From: Gossypium raimondii
Lineage: Eukaryota > Streptophyta > Magnoliopsida > Malvales > Malvaceae
Reading direction: 5' to 3'
Assembly: GCF_025698545.1 (NCBI RefSeq)
Contig: NC_068569.1
Coordinates: 18,724,001 to 18,788,000, forward strand
DNA: 64,000 bases
In this document: piece by piece, positions 32,570 to 45,085 of the stretch
Layout: every line of letters begins with the position of its first letter
Position numbering within the stretch: position 1 is the stretch's first letter
The notes under the pieces: generated by a model
What the model was told of the DNA's origin: nothing
What the model saw: the letters and a program-made list of their open reading frames with translations, nothing else
The model's database searches: none
Program-made: the position numbers and the translations under genes

Positions 32570-34335
32570 TCCTCTTTTTTTGCCAATGTGTGTGTGTGCC
32601 AGCCCAGTATTGTCAATGTCGTCAGGCTTACGCTATTTTGCGTCATGCACGCCTATGCCTTTGCTCTAAAATTGGATGGGCTTTATACCGCGTTCTATAA
32701 CAACAAAACCCGATTATTGAGCCAATTTTATTGATAAAAAAAAAATCAAGTGAATGGATAAAGTAATTGCATTTAAACATTTAAATAAGAAATAAAACTG
32801 CCATAGAGACGAGCGTAAGCATCTTGGTCAATACCGTTAACCGTTTTTTACTTATAGTTCCTTTTGTTTCCATTCAAATTTTATTGCAATGTTTTTATCT
32901 GCTTCTAAACAGCAACTTATTGATGACTAAATAATCAAAGGTGTATTAATTATATATTTTGTTTTTCAATTTATAAAATATTATCGAGACCTTTGAGCAT
33001 CAGAACACGTAAATCGTAAACGATGTAGAACAAAGTCGTGACTTGTCTTTACAAATCATGGACGTATGCAATGTGTGGAATAAAGTTGCCATTTCCACTT
33101 TCTTGGAACAAAGTTTTGAGTATACTGTTTTTTGATCCTTCGCTATCATCCATCGCTCTCCACTTTGCACTATCCTGTCACAAAAAGTTTGGGGCCTCGT
33201 TCATCTTAAAATTAATGTGGTTTTTGCACTATCAATGTATTAATGATTGCTTTCCTTAATTGCTCACTGTCTTAATTACAAAATAGTATTTTGGGTTAAT
33301 TTACGTTAGATATTATTAGAAATGTCTATCGGGATAATATTATTATCTACGTATTGCATATATAAATAATTATTTTTTAATATAAAAATAAATTAATGTT
33401 TTTATTTATTTATATATACATGATTGAATTAAAATTAATGTTTCACATCGTTAAATTTACCTATTAATTGCATATCCAACTTCAGCTAACTTTAACAACC
33501 GTAGTAAATTTTCAAAATGCATAAATTAATTCGCAATTGTACGGCATTCCCAACAAACAACCCACTAGCAAATTGCAATACAATATGTGATTTGAGTTCA
33601 ATATTTTAATCGAGATATAGCATTATCACTCTTATACATTAACTATATTACTCTCTTTCCATTAAAAACTTTCATAAATTTGCACTAAGTTATATTTCTT
33701 AGAATGAACAATGTTAATACTCGGAATCTAGTCACCAAAAATATAAATTAATACTCTGAATCTCATACTCATTACAATAATAGGCTTTCTTTTAAATAGG
33801 CATATATTAACTTTAATGTTCAAAACTTTCGGCCCATTAACAGACAAGGCGTTAAATTGCAAGGTTAGGCAAGTTGTTGTTTGTCCCTAATGGAAAAGTG
33901 GTAATCATGGTAAGCTTTGAAGTGGGGCTAATTAAATAGATACAGTGAACCAGGTTAATTCAAATCCAAAGAAGTTTCTGGAATTCATCTGTTTGGTTAA
34001 TTAAGAATGGTGGTCAGCCTGTGAGGAAACTGTGAAAATTAAGTATCTTGATTTTCACATGCGAAAAATTCAATGATTATAGCTATGTAAGAAATAGGAG
34101 ACGAATGGAAATTATGGCTTTCCCACGTTTTTTAAACTCATCACATGCACTGGAGGGAATTGGCCCTATTGTTAATCATACTCACAGGTTGCCCTAAGCT
34201 TTGACATTATGTATATTATGGTTTTTCCAAATTTCAAAAATATTATTGCATTAGACCAAGACATTTTACTCTTTTATTTTTTTTTACTTAAGCATATTTT
34301 AATTAATACTAAAAAAAGTCAAATTTCCACTAGGT
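32570..34335. other. Intergenic sequence, no gene seen
   Basis: Mostly AT-rich. A small open frame at 33038-33259 has no recognisable motif. No repeat boundary is evident. Confidence 0.5.
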
Positions 34336-36100
34336 TTGTGGGTAGGGAGGGAGGGGGGTGTGGGCTCCCATTGGTTATTGGCTGAATTCTCATTTATGCT
34401 CTCTCAACTTGATTTGATGCTAGTAGTCATACAAACCTTGCAAGTCGAGGAACGTAAGTATGCCACAAAACCTATTGAGGAGTCTTCTACTAGTACTATT
34501 GAAGATGGTGATATGTGTCAACAAGAAAGTTCTGTCAACGCCATTTGTGAAGAAATACTATGTGATCCTATGTCTATTGTTGAGATTTCCTCTAGTGACA
34601 AAGAAAGTTGTGATGATGAATTCAATGTTCAAAATTTTTGTGAAGAGCTAAAGGGAAGTGAGAATGATTCATGTAAAAAGACCGATAAAAAACGAGATTT
34701 TGAGCGATAAAAGTCAATTTGATGGTCCAACTTCGGTAAGTGAAAATTCCTATGAGGTAAAATTAGATAATTCAATTCACATTGAAAAAGAGAATGCAAA
34801 AAAAAGAAAGAACATATACAAAGGAGAGGAATGACTATGTTATCACTAACCTTAACTTGAATTTATCTAGTGGGCCTGTTTATTTCTTTCAGGAATTCGT
34901 TGATCCTATAAGAGAAGATCTATTAAACCATTCCACCTATAATCACGTTCTTTATTGTTCGGCCAAAGACAAGATTCAAGGATGAATCTTTTATTGGGGG
35001 ATTGATATATGCACGAATGGGTTGAAATTTATTATAAATTTCTTTCACTGAATCTTCCAATTTTCAAGTTTGGAAAATTAGTCGACTTGCAATGACTTTT
35101 TGGATGGGATCCAGGCATTTTCTGGGTTGAGATGTTTTCATAGCGTTCAAAGAGCTATCTCTTATCTTCGAAACGCACTTTTAATCACTTGATTTCAAGT
35201 TAGGGAGCTCAAGTTATGATTGTTTTAGTGAAGATTGCGAGAGCAAAATTTATGGACAGGATTATTACGACAAATTACGAATTTCAGGCTTTAATTCAAG
35301 TTTAAATCATATTGGGTTTGATTTTTAGGCTTAATTTTGATTATATATGATCCTATATTGTATCTATTAGGTTTTATATTCCGAATATTAAGATATTTTT
35401 AAGTATTTTAAGTTGTTTAGGAGTTTTACGTTTCTTAGTCAAACAAGAAAATTTAGTTCTACTAGAATTACTTATTGTTTAGATCAATTAGAGTTTCGAG
35501 TTCTATTTTAATGCGATTTGCTAGCCTATATGAAGGCCTCTTCATTATTTATTCATTTGTGCTTCACTTTTGAGTTAATAAAATTCTCTTTGAGTTTTCT
35601 TTTGAAGAATTTTTCTTCAATATTATTTTAGAAGAGTTTTAAGAATCTTTTTAGATTGTGAGAATCACTTCAAGTTTTTCTTTTCCAATGATTAAGATTC
35701 TTTACTGGGAACAAATTAGAATTGTTTGAAGAGGGTTATGGATTCATCTTATTTTCAAGGCTTTTTAGGACTTCTACACGTCATCTCCATCTTTATGTTT
35801 TTTGTTTTTCTATCATGTTCTTATTGTTTTGAATCTCGGTGAAATTCAAAGTCTTCGATTATAGAAAGTGACTTCATTTATTCCGTAAGTAATCTGATTT
35901 AATCCGTAAAAAGTAATCTTTTAAGTCTTCAATTTCAATTCAATTGATCTTTATGTTTTGGGCTTTAACTCATCCAAATATTTTTAAAAATAGATAACTC
36001 AATGCTTTTGTTATAAAATTGACCCGAAGTTGTGACAACTATTTCAATCACAAAAAGAACCACAAAGTTTATCTTACCTCCAAATATGTCAACAAATTCG
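34336..36100 (+). mobile_element. Degenerate retroelement remnant (coding tail plus LTR-like sequence)
   Basis: An open frame (34336-34710) encodes an acidic, Ser/Glu-rich peptide (for example SSSDKESCDDEFNVQNFCEE) that I cannot place in a named domain. A second short frame follows at 34782-34985. Downstream sequence has an LTR-like order: TATA-like CCTATATGAAGGCC near 35524, AATAAAATTC near 35576 and a T-rich leader. It directly precedes the Athila-like 5' LTR, which may have inserted into it. No protease, RT or integrase motif is visible, so classification is by context only. Confidence 0.35.
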
Positions 36101-36152
36101 ACTCTTAAAATAAAAAAGCTTCATAGTAATTTTGCCCCTCGTTGAGAATGAA

Positions 36153-37603
36153 TGATTAAATGCCAAAGTTACATATTTTATGTACTTAAATTGGTTAATT
36201 TATGAGAGTGCACCACTAATTTTTCCATATTTTTGTTGAATTTTGTGCAGGGGTGCAATTTGAGGCTAAATAGAAGAAAAAGAAAACAATTGGGCTAGAT
36301 TGAAGAAAGAAGCAAAGAAGGAGGGCCAAAGCAGAATTTTTCCAAGAATAATTAGCTGAAATTATTGACTTAGTGGGAGATTATTTTGGGATTTATTTTT
36401 ATATCATAGAATATTTTTCCTTGATTTTCTATACTAGTTGGCTTTTAATTTAGCAAAGCCACTAGTATAAATAGTGGCTTATTTTGTTCATTTTAATCAT
36501 CAATTCATAAATCAACTTTCATCTTTGAATTCAATCTTTTCTCCATTTTTTCTCACGTAGCATCTGTTGTTCATAGTTTCTTTTTCTTCAATTTATTAAT
36601 TCCTAGTTAGCCACCTCCTTAAATCGTTTGCAACCCTTTTCATTTCCAGTAGCCAACCATCCATTTTAATATATTACTAAATTTCTAGCCTCCATATTTA
36701 ATTACGCCACCCATCCTTTCCACCTATTTTTTTTACCTTATCCAATTATGCCCAATACCATCATGTCCCAAACCTTAGCCAACTAAACCCATTTTCAGCT
36801 TTAGGCCGAAATTAGCCTCGTCAAAACCCGTGAGTTACGAACCTGAGCAATTTAACTCCTAAAATTTCAGTACTTATTACTTCTCTGGATTAAGAGTATG
36901 ATTTTGTCAACTCACAAAGTCAGATCAACATTAAGTCAAAACGTCGTTTGATTTAGTGTTGTTAGACGTACAGTTGGAATTCCGAAAGAAACGTTTCTAA
37001 TCGGTTTTCTGTGAACACATTGGCTTGCCAAGTGGAGATTGTTATTTGGTTCCGTCAAGGGAAGTAGTAACCGGGTTTAAATGTCCCACGCGGTTGAGGG
37101 CATTGGTTCGAGCTAGGCTCTTCTAGAATGCAAAGCTGCCGGAGTTCTAAATCACGAACGTTTCGTGGTTGTTCGATCGGTAAGGGTTAGTTATTGGACG
37201 TTCCATAACTAATTTACACAAGGAAGAGTTGGTGTCCGAGGCGTCCTTGGTAGCTATAACTAGCTTATTGGAAAAGAGGAGTTCATCTAATTTCGAGGAT
37301 CGGTTCAAAGACGAGGAAAATTTGTGCCTAATGCTGAGCTTATTCTAATTAATTTTTCTTCAATTTAACTGTTTTTATTATTCTGTTTTCAACCTTTTCT
37401 TTTTACGCATTTTATTTATTTATTTCAGGTCTTCAAATTTTATCCCCCCGAACTTCTTGGGCACGACAACTGCCCCGACATAAATCTGGTTAAAAGAGGA
37501 ACAATTTGTAGTAAACCCAGTCTCTAGGGATCGACTCTACTCCCTATACTGCTTAAATCGCAAATTAGGTGTAGGTTTATATTGGTGGATTCGACACCCA
37601 TCA
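36153..37603 (+). repeat. 5' LTR of the Athila-like element
   Basis: It starts TGATTAAATGCC and ends CGACACCCATCA (TG...CA), 1451 bp. A TATA-like CTAGTATAAATAGTGG lies near 36463. It is followed after four bases by the primer-binding site. Confidence 0.92.
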
Positions 37604-37607
37604 GTTT

Positions 37608-37625
37608 TGGTGCCGTTGCCGGGGA
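37608..37625 (+). other. Primer-binding site of the Athila-like element
   Basis: TGGTGCCGTTGCCGGGGA differs by one base from the tRNA-Asp complement (TGGCGCCGTTGCCGGGGA) used by Athila-group elements. Confidence 0.88.
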
Positions 37626-37659
37626 CTGGCAACACTTACAAATTATTTAAATCATCTTC

Positions 37660-38866
37660 ATGACCAGATCTTCATCCGGAGATCTCGAATACGACTCAGA
37701 GATCGAGAAATCAGCACGAGCACGACGAAAAGAGACAGAAGCTCTTAAACGTGCAAGTAAAGCAGAAGATAACCTCGGTGAACTAGAAAGGATGGCGAAC
37801 CGAACCATACGTCAACTAACCGCTGCTCCCAACGAGCAAACACCATTATGCATCAACTATCCAGCCGGAGAAACCCCATTCGAGTTGAAGTCAGGCCTGA
37901 TCCACCTTTTGCCCACTTTTCGAGGCTTGAAGAATGAAAATCCACAAACTCACTTGAGAGAATTCCACATGGTCTGCTCAAGCACGAAACCACAAGGAGT
38001 AACCGAAGATGAAATTAAACTTCGGGCCTTTCTATTTTCTTTAGTTGATACAGCAAGAGAATGGTTATTTTACTCACCCCCCGATTCTATTACAACATGG
38101 GATGACTTATCTCGTGTTTTTCTTGACAGATTTTTCCCAGCATCACGAGCAGCTGAACTTAGGAGAGACATAGTGGGAATCTACCAAATGGAAAGTGAAT
38201 CGCTTTACGACTATTGGGAGCGATACAAAAAACTATGTGCAAGTTGTCTTCAACACGGTTTGACCGAACAATCACTTCTTCAGTATTTCTACGAGGGTTT
38301 GCTCCCCATAGAAATGAAAATGATTGACGCGGCTAGTGGGGGCGCTTGTCAATATGACTCTTCAAAGGGCAAGAGAACTGATATCCACCATGGCGGCAAA
38401 TTCTCAACAGTATCGGCCGAATTCAGAACCCACAAGACGGGTTAATGGGCTAAACGTTTCATCCTTAGAAGATAAATTGGATAAGCTTACTAATATTGTT
38501 CAATCTATGCTTACAGAAAAGAAGAATCGGACCCAACTGTGTAGAATTTGTACTACATCTGAACATCCGACGGATTTGTGCCCAATTCTTAACGAAAATT
38601 CAACGGCACATGTTGACGCTGTCGGATGCTTTCCGAGACCTCCGCAAAAAAGCTATGATCCTTTCTCTAACACCTACAATCCCGGGTGGAAGGATCATCC
38701 CAACTTAAATTACGGAGCTAATCCCCGATATAATCCATCATACCAACCGAGACCTCTGCAACCACCGCAACCGCCACCCAAGCCGAGCACATCTCTAGAA
38801 GCTGTTATGGAAAGACTTGCCGTCGATGTTGCAAAATACCAACAGAGGACAGACGCATCAATATAA
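37660..38866 (+). pseudogene. Athila-like gag, frame-shifted
   Basis: The frame opens with MTRSSSGDLEYDSEIEKSAR and contains the gypsy gag (retrotrans_gag) core: LLPTFRGLKNENPQTHLREF, AREWLFYSPPDSITTWDDLS and FLDRFFPASRAAELRRDIVG. A five-G run at 38338-38342 carries one extra base, so the reading moves into another frame (38324-38866). There a CCHC zinc knuckle CRICTTSEHPTDLC follows, then a Pro/Gln-rich tail (QPRPLQPPQPPPKPS). That frame ends with TAA at 38864-38866, and related coding sequence continues in the same frame to about 39048. It packages the element RNA in an intact element. Confidence 0.85.
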
Positions 38867-39100
38867 GAGATAACTAATCAAGTTAGTAAACTCTCGATGG
38901 CAGTTAATCGTTTGGAATCTCAAGGTAAATTACCTTCCCAGACAGAGCAGAATCCTAGGCAGAATGTAAGTGCAATAACTCTTCGTAGCGAAAAAGTTCT
39001 GGAAACAGTTCCAAAAAAAAGTCATGGGCAAGACAAGGAATGGGAATAGTAGATCTCTGATCCAAAAGCCAGACTGGAATCAGAAATTTAGAAACCAGTC

Positions 39101-40557
39101 GTGATGCCACCTCATTTTCTAGGGAGGCTCGCAAAGGATAAGAAAGAGAAGGAGGAAAAAGAAATCCTCGAAACGTTCAGGAAGGTAGAGGTAAATATCC
39201 CTTTCCTCGACGCTATCAAACAAATCCCTCGTTATGCAAAATTTCTCAAGGAATTGTGCACTAGCAAGAGGAGGTTAATAGGTAACGAAAGAGTAAATGT
39301 AGGAGAAAATGTCTCCGCAGTACTGCAAAAGAAAGTTCCGCCTAAATACAATGACCAATGTATGTTTGTTATTTCCTATGAGATAGGTAATGTAGGCATT
39401 AAGAAGCCATGTATGATTTAGGGGCTTCCATTAATGTTATGCCTTATCCTATTTATATGTTGATTAACGCGGGTCCTTTGAAAAAGACAGGATTAATAAT
39501 CCAATTGGCGGATAGGTTAGTCATCTATCCCGAAGGGTTGCTTGAAGATGTCCTTATTAAAGTTAACGAATTATTTTTCCCTGCAGATTTCTACATTATT
39601 AATATGAAGGACGATAACTCAACTAATTCGTCTGACATTTTGCTTGGAAGACCGTTCCTAAGTACCGCAAGCGCAAAAATTAATGTTCGGAGTGGAACAC
39701 TTACAATGGAGTTTGACAGTGAAATCGTGAAATTCAATGTCTACGAAGCTATGGGTCATCCTAACTCACTATCAAATATCTCTAGCATTGATATTATAGA
39801 TTGTTTAACTCAATCCTATTCTGAATATCATGACTTTGATGAGTTAGAACCTATCCTTTACAGAACCATTGACATGGATGTTTTAAGTTGTCTCGATGAA
39901 TTATCAATTATAGAAGAACCGTTGCGAGAAATTGTCAAACACTTGGAGACACAACCAGCGTCGACGAATCGAGGTAACCAATTTGAACTATTACCTTCCC
40001 AAACTAAAATGTTGCCTTCGATTTTGCAGCCACCAACCTTGGAGCTTGAAGCATTACCAGACCACCTTAAGTACATCTTTTTGGGCAAGAAAGACACTTT
40101 ACCAGTGATAGTGTCAAACATGAAACCAAAGAGAGATGCTCAAAGACGCCTTAATCCACCCATGATAGAAGTAGTAAAGAAGAAGATCCAAAAACTGTTA
40201 GATGCTGGAATGATATACTCGATCTCCGACAGTGATTGGGTTAGCCCGGTTCATGTCGTGCCCAAGAAAACTGGCGTGACAGGAGTGAAAAACCCATCAA
40301 GAGAGCTAGGCCTTACCCGAGTCCAGAATGGATGGAGGGTTTGCATCGATTATAGGAAGTTGAATGCAGCTACCCGAAAAGACCATTTTCCACTTCCCTT
40401 CATCGATCTAATGCTCAAGCGATTAGCTGTGGAAATTCAAAGTGAAGAAACCCGGAAGTGCATTAAGGAGAATGGTCAACGGCTGAAACCCTTTTACGAG
40501 AATTTTAAACACACACAGTTGAGGAGATTATTCTCAAGGAGCCTAGAGCTTGAATAA
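39101..40557 (+). pseudogene. Athila-like protease and truncated reverse transcriptase
   Basis: The first frame (39101-39421) ends with PPKYNDQCMFVISYEIGN. It overlaps the second (39409-40557), which starts at the protease active-site motif DLGASINVMPYPIY and includes DILLGRPFLSTASAKINVRS. The RT start is clear: KIQKLLDAGMIYSISDSDWV, SPVHVVPKKTG, CIDYRKLNAATRKDHFPLPF and DLMLKRLA. At about 40430 it jumps to NGQRLKPFYENFKHTQLRRL, which in related elements lies after integrase. The RT catalytic YxDD, RNase H and integrase are therefore deleted in frame. Confidence 0.87.
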
Positions 40558-41866
40558 CAAGTCGTCGAGCTTAACGACGTTAAACAAAGCGCTGTTGGGA
40601 GGCAACCCAAATTTTCTTTTCCTTTATGCAAAAAAAATTTTTGGTAAAATGGAAAATGAAAATGCATGTCAAGGATTAGTTCTGTCTAAAGAAAGACTTG
40701 GTACTTAAGAATGTCTATTGTGACTCACCTCTCTTTCCTGTGAACTTACTTGGTGCATTTATCACGACTGTTTTACCAAATCTCGTAATCTTGGTTTTTA
40801 ATAATTTATTTCTCGAGTTTATAGCTTAGCTAATAAATTAAAAAAAACATTTAATTTTCCTATTATTATTATTATTTACTTTTACTATTTTATTTTATTT
40901 TCATTTTTATTTTTGCCGGAAACATTCCAAGACAAAATTAAATTCCACATGTCAACCCACAAAATTCTTTTTATTTCAACCAAGGCCCACTCTACCTACG
41001 AGACCACCCTCCACGACGTTGAAATACATGGGGAGTTTCTTTTTCTCTCTTTCTCTTACTTATCTTTACTTTTATTCTTTAAATTACATTGGGACAATGT
41101 AAAATAAGTAGGGGGAGGGAAATATAAATTGGTTCTAATTTGCTTATCTGTCATCGCTATTTTTGCATGTTTTTGGTAAAAGGTAAAATTTTTCTTTTGA
41201 TGGTACACTTATGGTTTGACCTATTTAGCTATTTAATTTTTACACATGAAACTTTTTAATAACCTATACTTAGTGGGTAAGAAATTTTTGGGAATTATGA
41301 GTTTGCTTGACTGCTTACCTTTTATCATATGTCAAATCTATTCAACAAAAAAAAACAAAAAAACAAAAATAAATAAAAATAAATAAAAATAAAATACTCC
41401 TCTAGTACGAATGTTAAGAGTGAAAAATTGGGGCTGTACATTGGGCTGAGTAACCGGAACGTGGTGCTTGGGTTGTCATCACATCTCGCGTAAAAAGGCT
41501 CGTGTGGCTGCCCAATTTCTTTACACTCACTCCGCTAACAAGTTATCATGAGTAGGGCAAAATAACCCGCTTAGAGACGTCCGAATTGAGTAACCGGAAC
41601 ATGGTGCTTGGGTTGTCATTATGTCTCGCGTAAAAAAATTCGAAAATGTCCTAAGTACAAAATAATTAATAAAATAAAAGGAAGGGTAAGTCTATCTCTA
41701 ATAAATTCTGAAATATATTTACTTACTCCTTAGGCTAGGTTATTTGAGATGTTAATGTGCTAGGATTAAATTGTTGAATTGTGCAAACCATGAGGGTCAA
41801 ATCCTATTTTGGAGAAAATTTTCCTTTTGCAGATACATACAAAATGCTCGAGGACTAGCATAAGCT
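40558..41866 (+). other. Non-coding 3' internal region of the Athila-like element
   Basis: About 1.3 kb lies between the polyprotein stop and the polypurine tract. It contains a duplicated segment about 138 bp apart (41449 and 41587): GAGTAACCGGAAC.TGGTGCT then TGGGTTGTCAT. An additional G-rich AGTAGGGGGAGGG tract lies at about 41108. Only a short open frame (40913-41107) is present and I see no env-like signature. Confidence 0.6.
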
Positions 41867-41879
41867 AAGTAGGGGGATT
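41867..41879 (+). other. Polypurine tract of the Athila-like element
   Basis: AAGTAGGGGGATT directly precedes the TG of the 3' LTR, as expected for the plus-strand primer. Confidence 0.85.
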
Positions 41880-42248
41880 TGATTAAATGCCAAAGTTACA
41901 TATTTTATGTAATTAAATTGGTTAATTTATGAGAGTGCACCACTAATTTTTCCATGTTTTTGTTGAATTTTGTGCAGGGGTGCAATTTGGGGCTAAATAG
42001 AAGAAAAAGGAAACAATTGGGCTAGATTGAAGAAAGAAGCAAAGAAGGAGGGCCAAAGCAGAATTTTTTCAAGAATAATTAGCTGAAATTGTTGACTTAG
42101 TGGGAGATTATTTTGGGATTTATTTTTATATCATGGAATATTTTTCCTTGATTTTCTATACTAGTTGGCTCTTAATTTAGCAAAGCCACTAGTCTAAATA
42201 GTGGCTTATTTTGTTCATTTTAATCATCAATTCATAAATCAACTTTCA

Positions 42249-45085
42249 TGTAACACCCCTTACCCGTATTCAATGCCGAAATAGGGTATGAGGCATTACT
42301 AGAACACTTACACATGTTAGCCGAATAAACATATAGCATAAGCATTATAAGTATGGTCGAGTTCAACATTTACTCATGTATCAAACTTACCAACATGAGT
42401 TAATCCATAAACCATTCATGGCCTTACTTCATACCAAATCATATACCAAATATACCACACTCACATACTATGAAACTTTATTTTCCCATATAAGCTTAAA
42501 CCATGATCATCACATATCAAAGACAAATGTTCTTGACATTTCCATCACATAAACCGAATTAATCAATGCAACTCAATGATATAATCATCCATATATTATT
42601 ATTATCATACACATATATATATCATGACTAAATTTCTTAAACATTTGGTCAATTGCTTTTCAAAACCGCAATAGTTCTTCAGTACCAATACGTATTTACC
42701 ATTCAATTTAACATTTACCGATTAAAATCGGGCATATGACCATTTATACACAATTCATTCATACATTTTATTATCCTCCTCCTCCTCTCCATTCCACATC
42801 CTTAATGTGTATATCACATTTAAACAACATTAACTATAATTTCACTATTCACTAACATGTATATTCAAAGTTGTCTATTCGAGTCACAGTCACTAAATTG
42901 TTTTTACGCAGAGCTACAGAACTCCAAATTAAGATCCATAAATTTTATCCGAAACTAGATTCACATATATTCTTACCATAAAATTTTCAGAATTTTTGGT
43001 TTAGCCAAATAGTACAGTTTATTCTTTAAAATTTCCCCTATTTCACTATTTGACAGTTCTGACCTCTCCTCACTAAAAATTAATTATCTCACTGTACAGA
43101 ATTTGGATATTGTTTCTGTTTGTTTCTCTTAAAAATAAATTCACTAAAAATTCTAAAATATAAACTTTATCCCATAATTATTTTTTTTACAATTTTTGAA
43201 AATTTTCCAAAGTCAAAATAGGGGATTCCAAACTCATTCTGACTCTGTCTAATTAAACTTCAAATATCTCAAAATATATAACTCTTTTGTTTTCTCTGTT
43301 TCTTTTATGTGAAAATAGACTCATTCAGCTTCAATTTCATAAATTATTCAGCCTCTAATTCAATTTCCACCATTTTTGGTGATTTTTCAAAGTCACACAA
43401 CTGTTACTGTCTAAACCGTTTTGTTGCTAAATGTACTCTTTCATAATTTCACTTTTTCACTTTCAATCACAATTCAATTCAAAATTCACTTTTCCATTTC
43501 TAAGTCGATATTCAATTCAATTACACACCTATATTCATTATTCAATTACACTTAGTTAATTTCCCGTTGAACACTCGGAATATACATGGATACGTAGAGA
43601 ATTAGCACATAAGTGCCACACTCAGATATGTAGCCGAAGCTACCACTGAAACGTAGCCGAAGCTACCACTGAAACATAGCCGAAGCTACCACTGATATGT
43701 AGCAGAAGCTACCACTGAAATGTAGCCGAAGCTACCACTGATATGTAGCCGAAGCTACCACTAATCAATAACACTGGAAATGTCCACGGGCTTGCTCACA
43801 CAAGCTGTCAGGTGTCTGCAACACATGTTAGATCACCCAGCACCCGGGACTCACTGTAACACTGTAACACTGATCTCTAGTGACATGTCACTTGTATCCA
43901 CTTCTATTCCTAAGTTCAACCGGGAATTTACACTTAACACTTTATTTTAAACACTTTATCACTTGAATAATTCATGAATAATTTTCCTTCCTCATTCAAT
44001 ATTAATTCACATATCAAATATAATTCACAATTTATAAAAATATAACTATTATTTACACATAACTTATTTTGATGCAACAATATAAAAATTTAGCAATTTA
44101 GTCTTTAATCTTTCCTTTTCTCCGGTCAAGGTCGATTCCACTTCTTTCTTGATCTATAATAACACATTTGACTTTTTTGATACTCACATTTATCAAAACA
44201 GTCGTTGACTCAAACTTTTGCAAAATTACAATTTTGCCCCTAAACTTTTACATATTTACACTTTTGCCCCAAACCTCGTAAATTAAACTTCATCCCTTAT
44301 TGTTATGTATTATGACATGCTGAACATTTTTCCCTTCTATAGAAACATCAAATTCCAACTCTAACACTTACTTATGAACATTTAGTATTTTTATCGATTA
44401 TGTCGTTTTACTCGTTTTCACTCAAAATCGCTTAGCAAAAGTTGCTTAACATAATTTCTAGCTCCATATTCTACCATAAAACATCAAAATAAACACATTT
44501 CACATATGAGTATTTTTCCAAATATAAACCCTATATTAAATTATTGCTAGAATAAGCAAAATCAAGTTACCGGGACTCTAAAAACGTGAAGAACATTAAA
44601 AACGGGGCTTAGAATCACTTACTATGGAGCTTGGAAGCTTTAAAACCCTAAAAATGGCTTCCCCCTTGCTGATTTCATCCAAATGAAGAAGATGAGCACA
44701 ATTTGCCATCTTTTTCCCTTTTAATTCATTTTAATTACTAGATTACCAAATTGCCCCTAACTTAAAATTTTCTTATTTCACTTATCTCATGCCCATTTTT
44801 GTCTACCAACTTAACCAATGGTATAATTACCATATAAGGACCTCCAATTTAAAGTTTCATAACAATTGAACACCTCTAACATGTAGAACTCAACTTTTGC
44901 ACTTTTATAATTTAGTCCTTTTGACTAAATTGAGTTCCCAAACGTCGAAATTTTCGAACGAAATTTTCACAAAATCATTCTGTGAAATCGTAGACTATAA
45001 AAATATAAGAAAAATAAATTTTTCCTCGTCGAATTTGTGGTCCCGAAACCACTGTTCCGACTAGGCCCAAAATCGGGCTGTTACA
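42249..45085. mobile_element. Solo LTR of a gypsy-type element, nested in the Athila-like 3' LTR
   Basis: It starts TGTAACACCCC and ends GGGCTGTTACA, 2837 bp, flanked on both sides by the 5-bp duplication TTTCA (42244-42248 and 45086-45090). There is no primer site, polyprotein or second LTR, so unequal recombination probably removed the body. The family is related by its ends to 4111-4733 and 61150-64000. Confidence 0.9.
43630..43767. repeat. Six tandem copies of a 23-bp unit in the solo LTR
   Basis: Each unit is close to GTAGCCGAAGCTACCACTGA plus AAC or TAT, and contains the imperfect palindrome GTAGC..GAAGCTAC. Confidence 0.92.

Noticed and set aside
39858..40121. Minus-strand ORF within the retroelement
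   Set aside because: It is an antisense shadow of the protease-RT frame.
43630..43767. Regular 23-bp repeats as a CRISPR array
   Set aside because: Copies are directly adjacent with no spacers, in plant LTR sequence.
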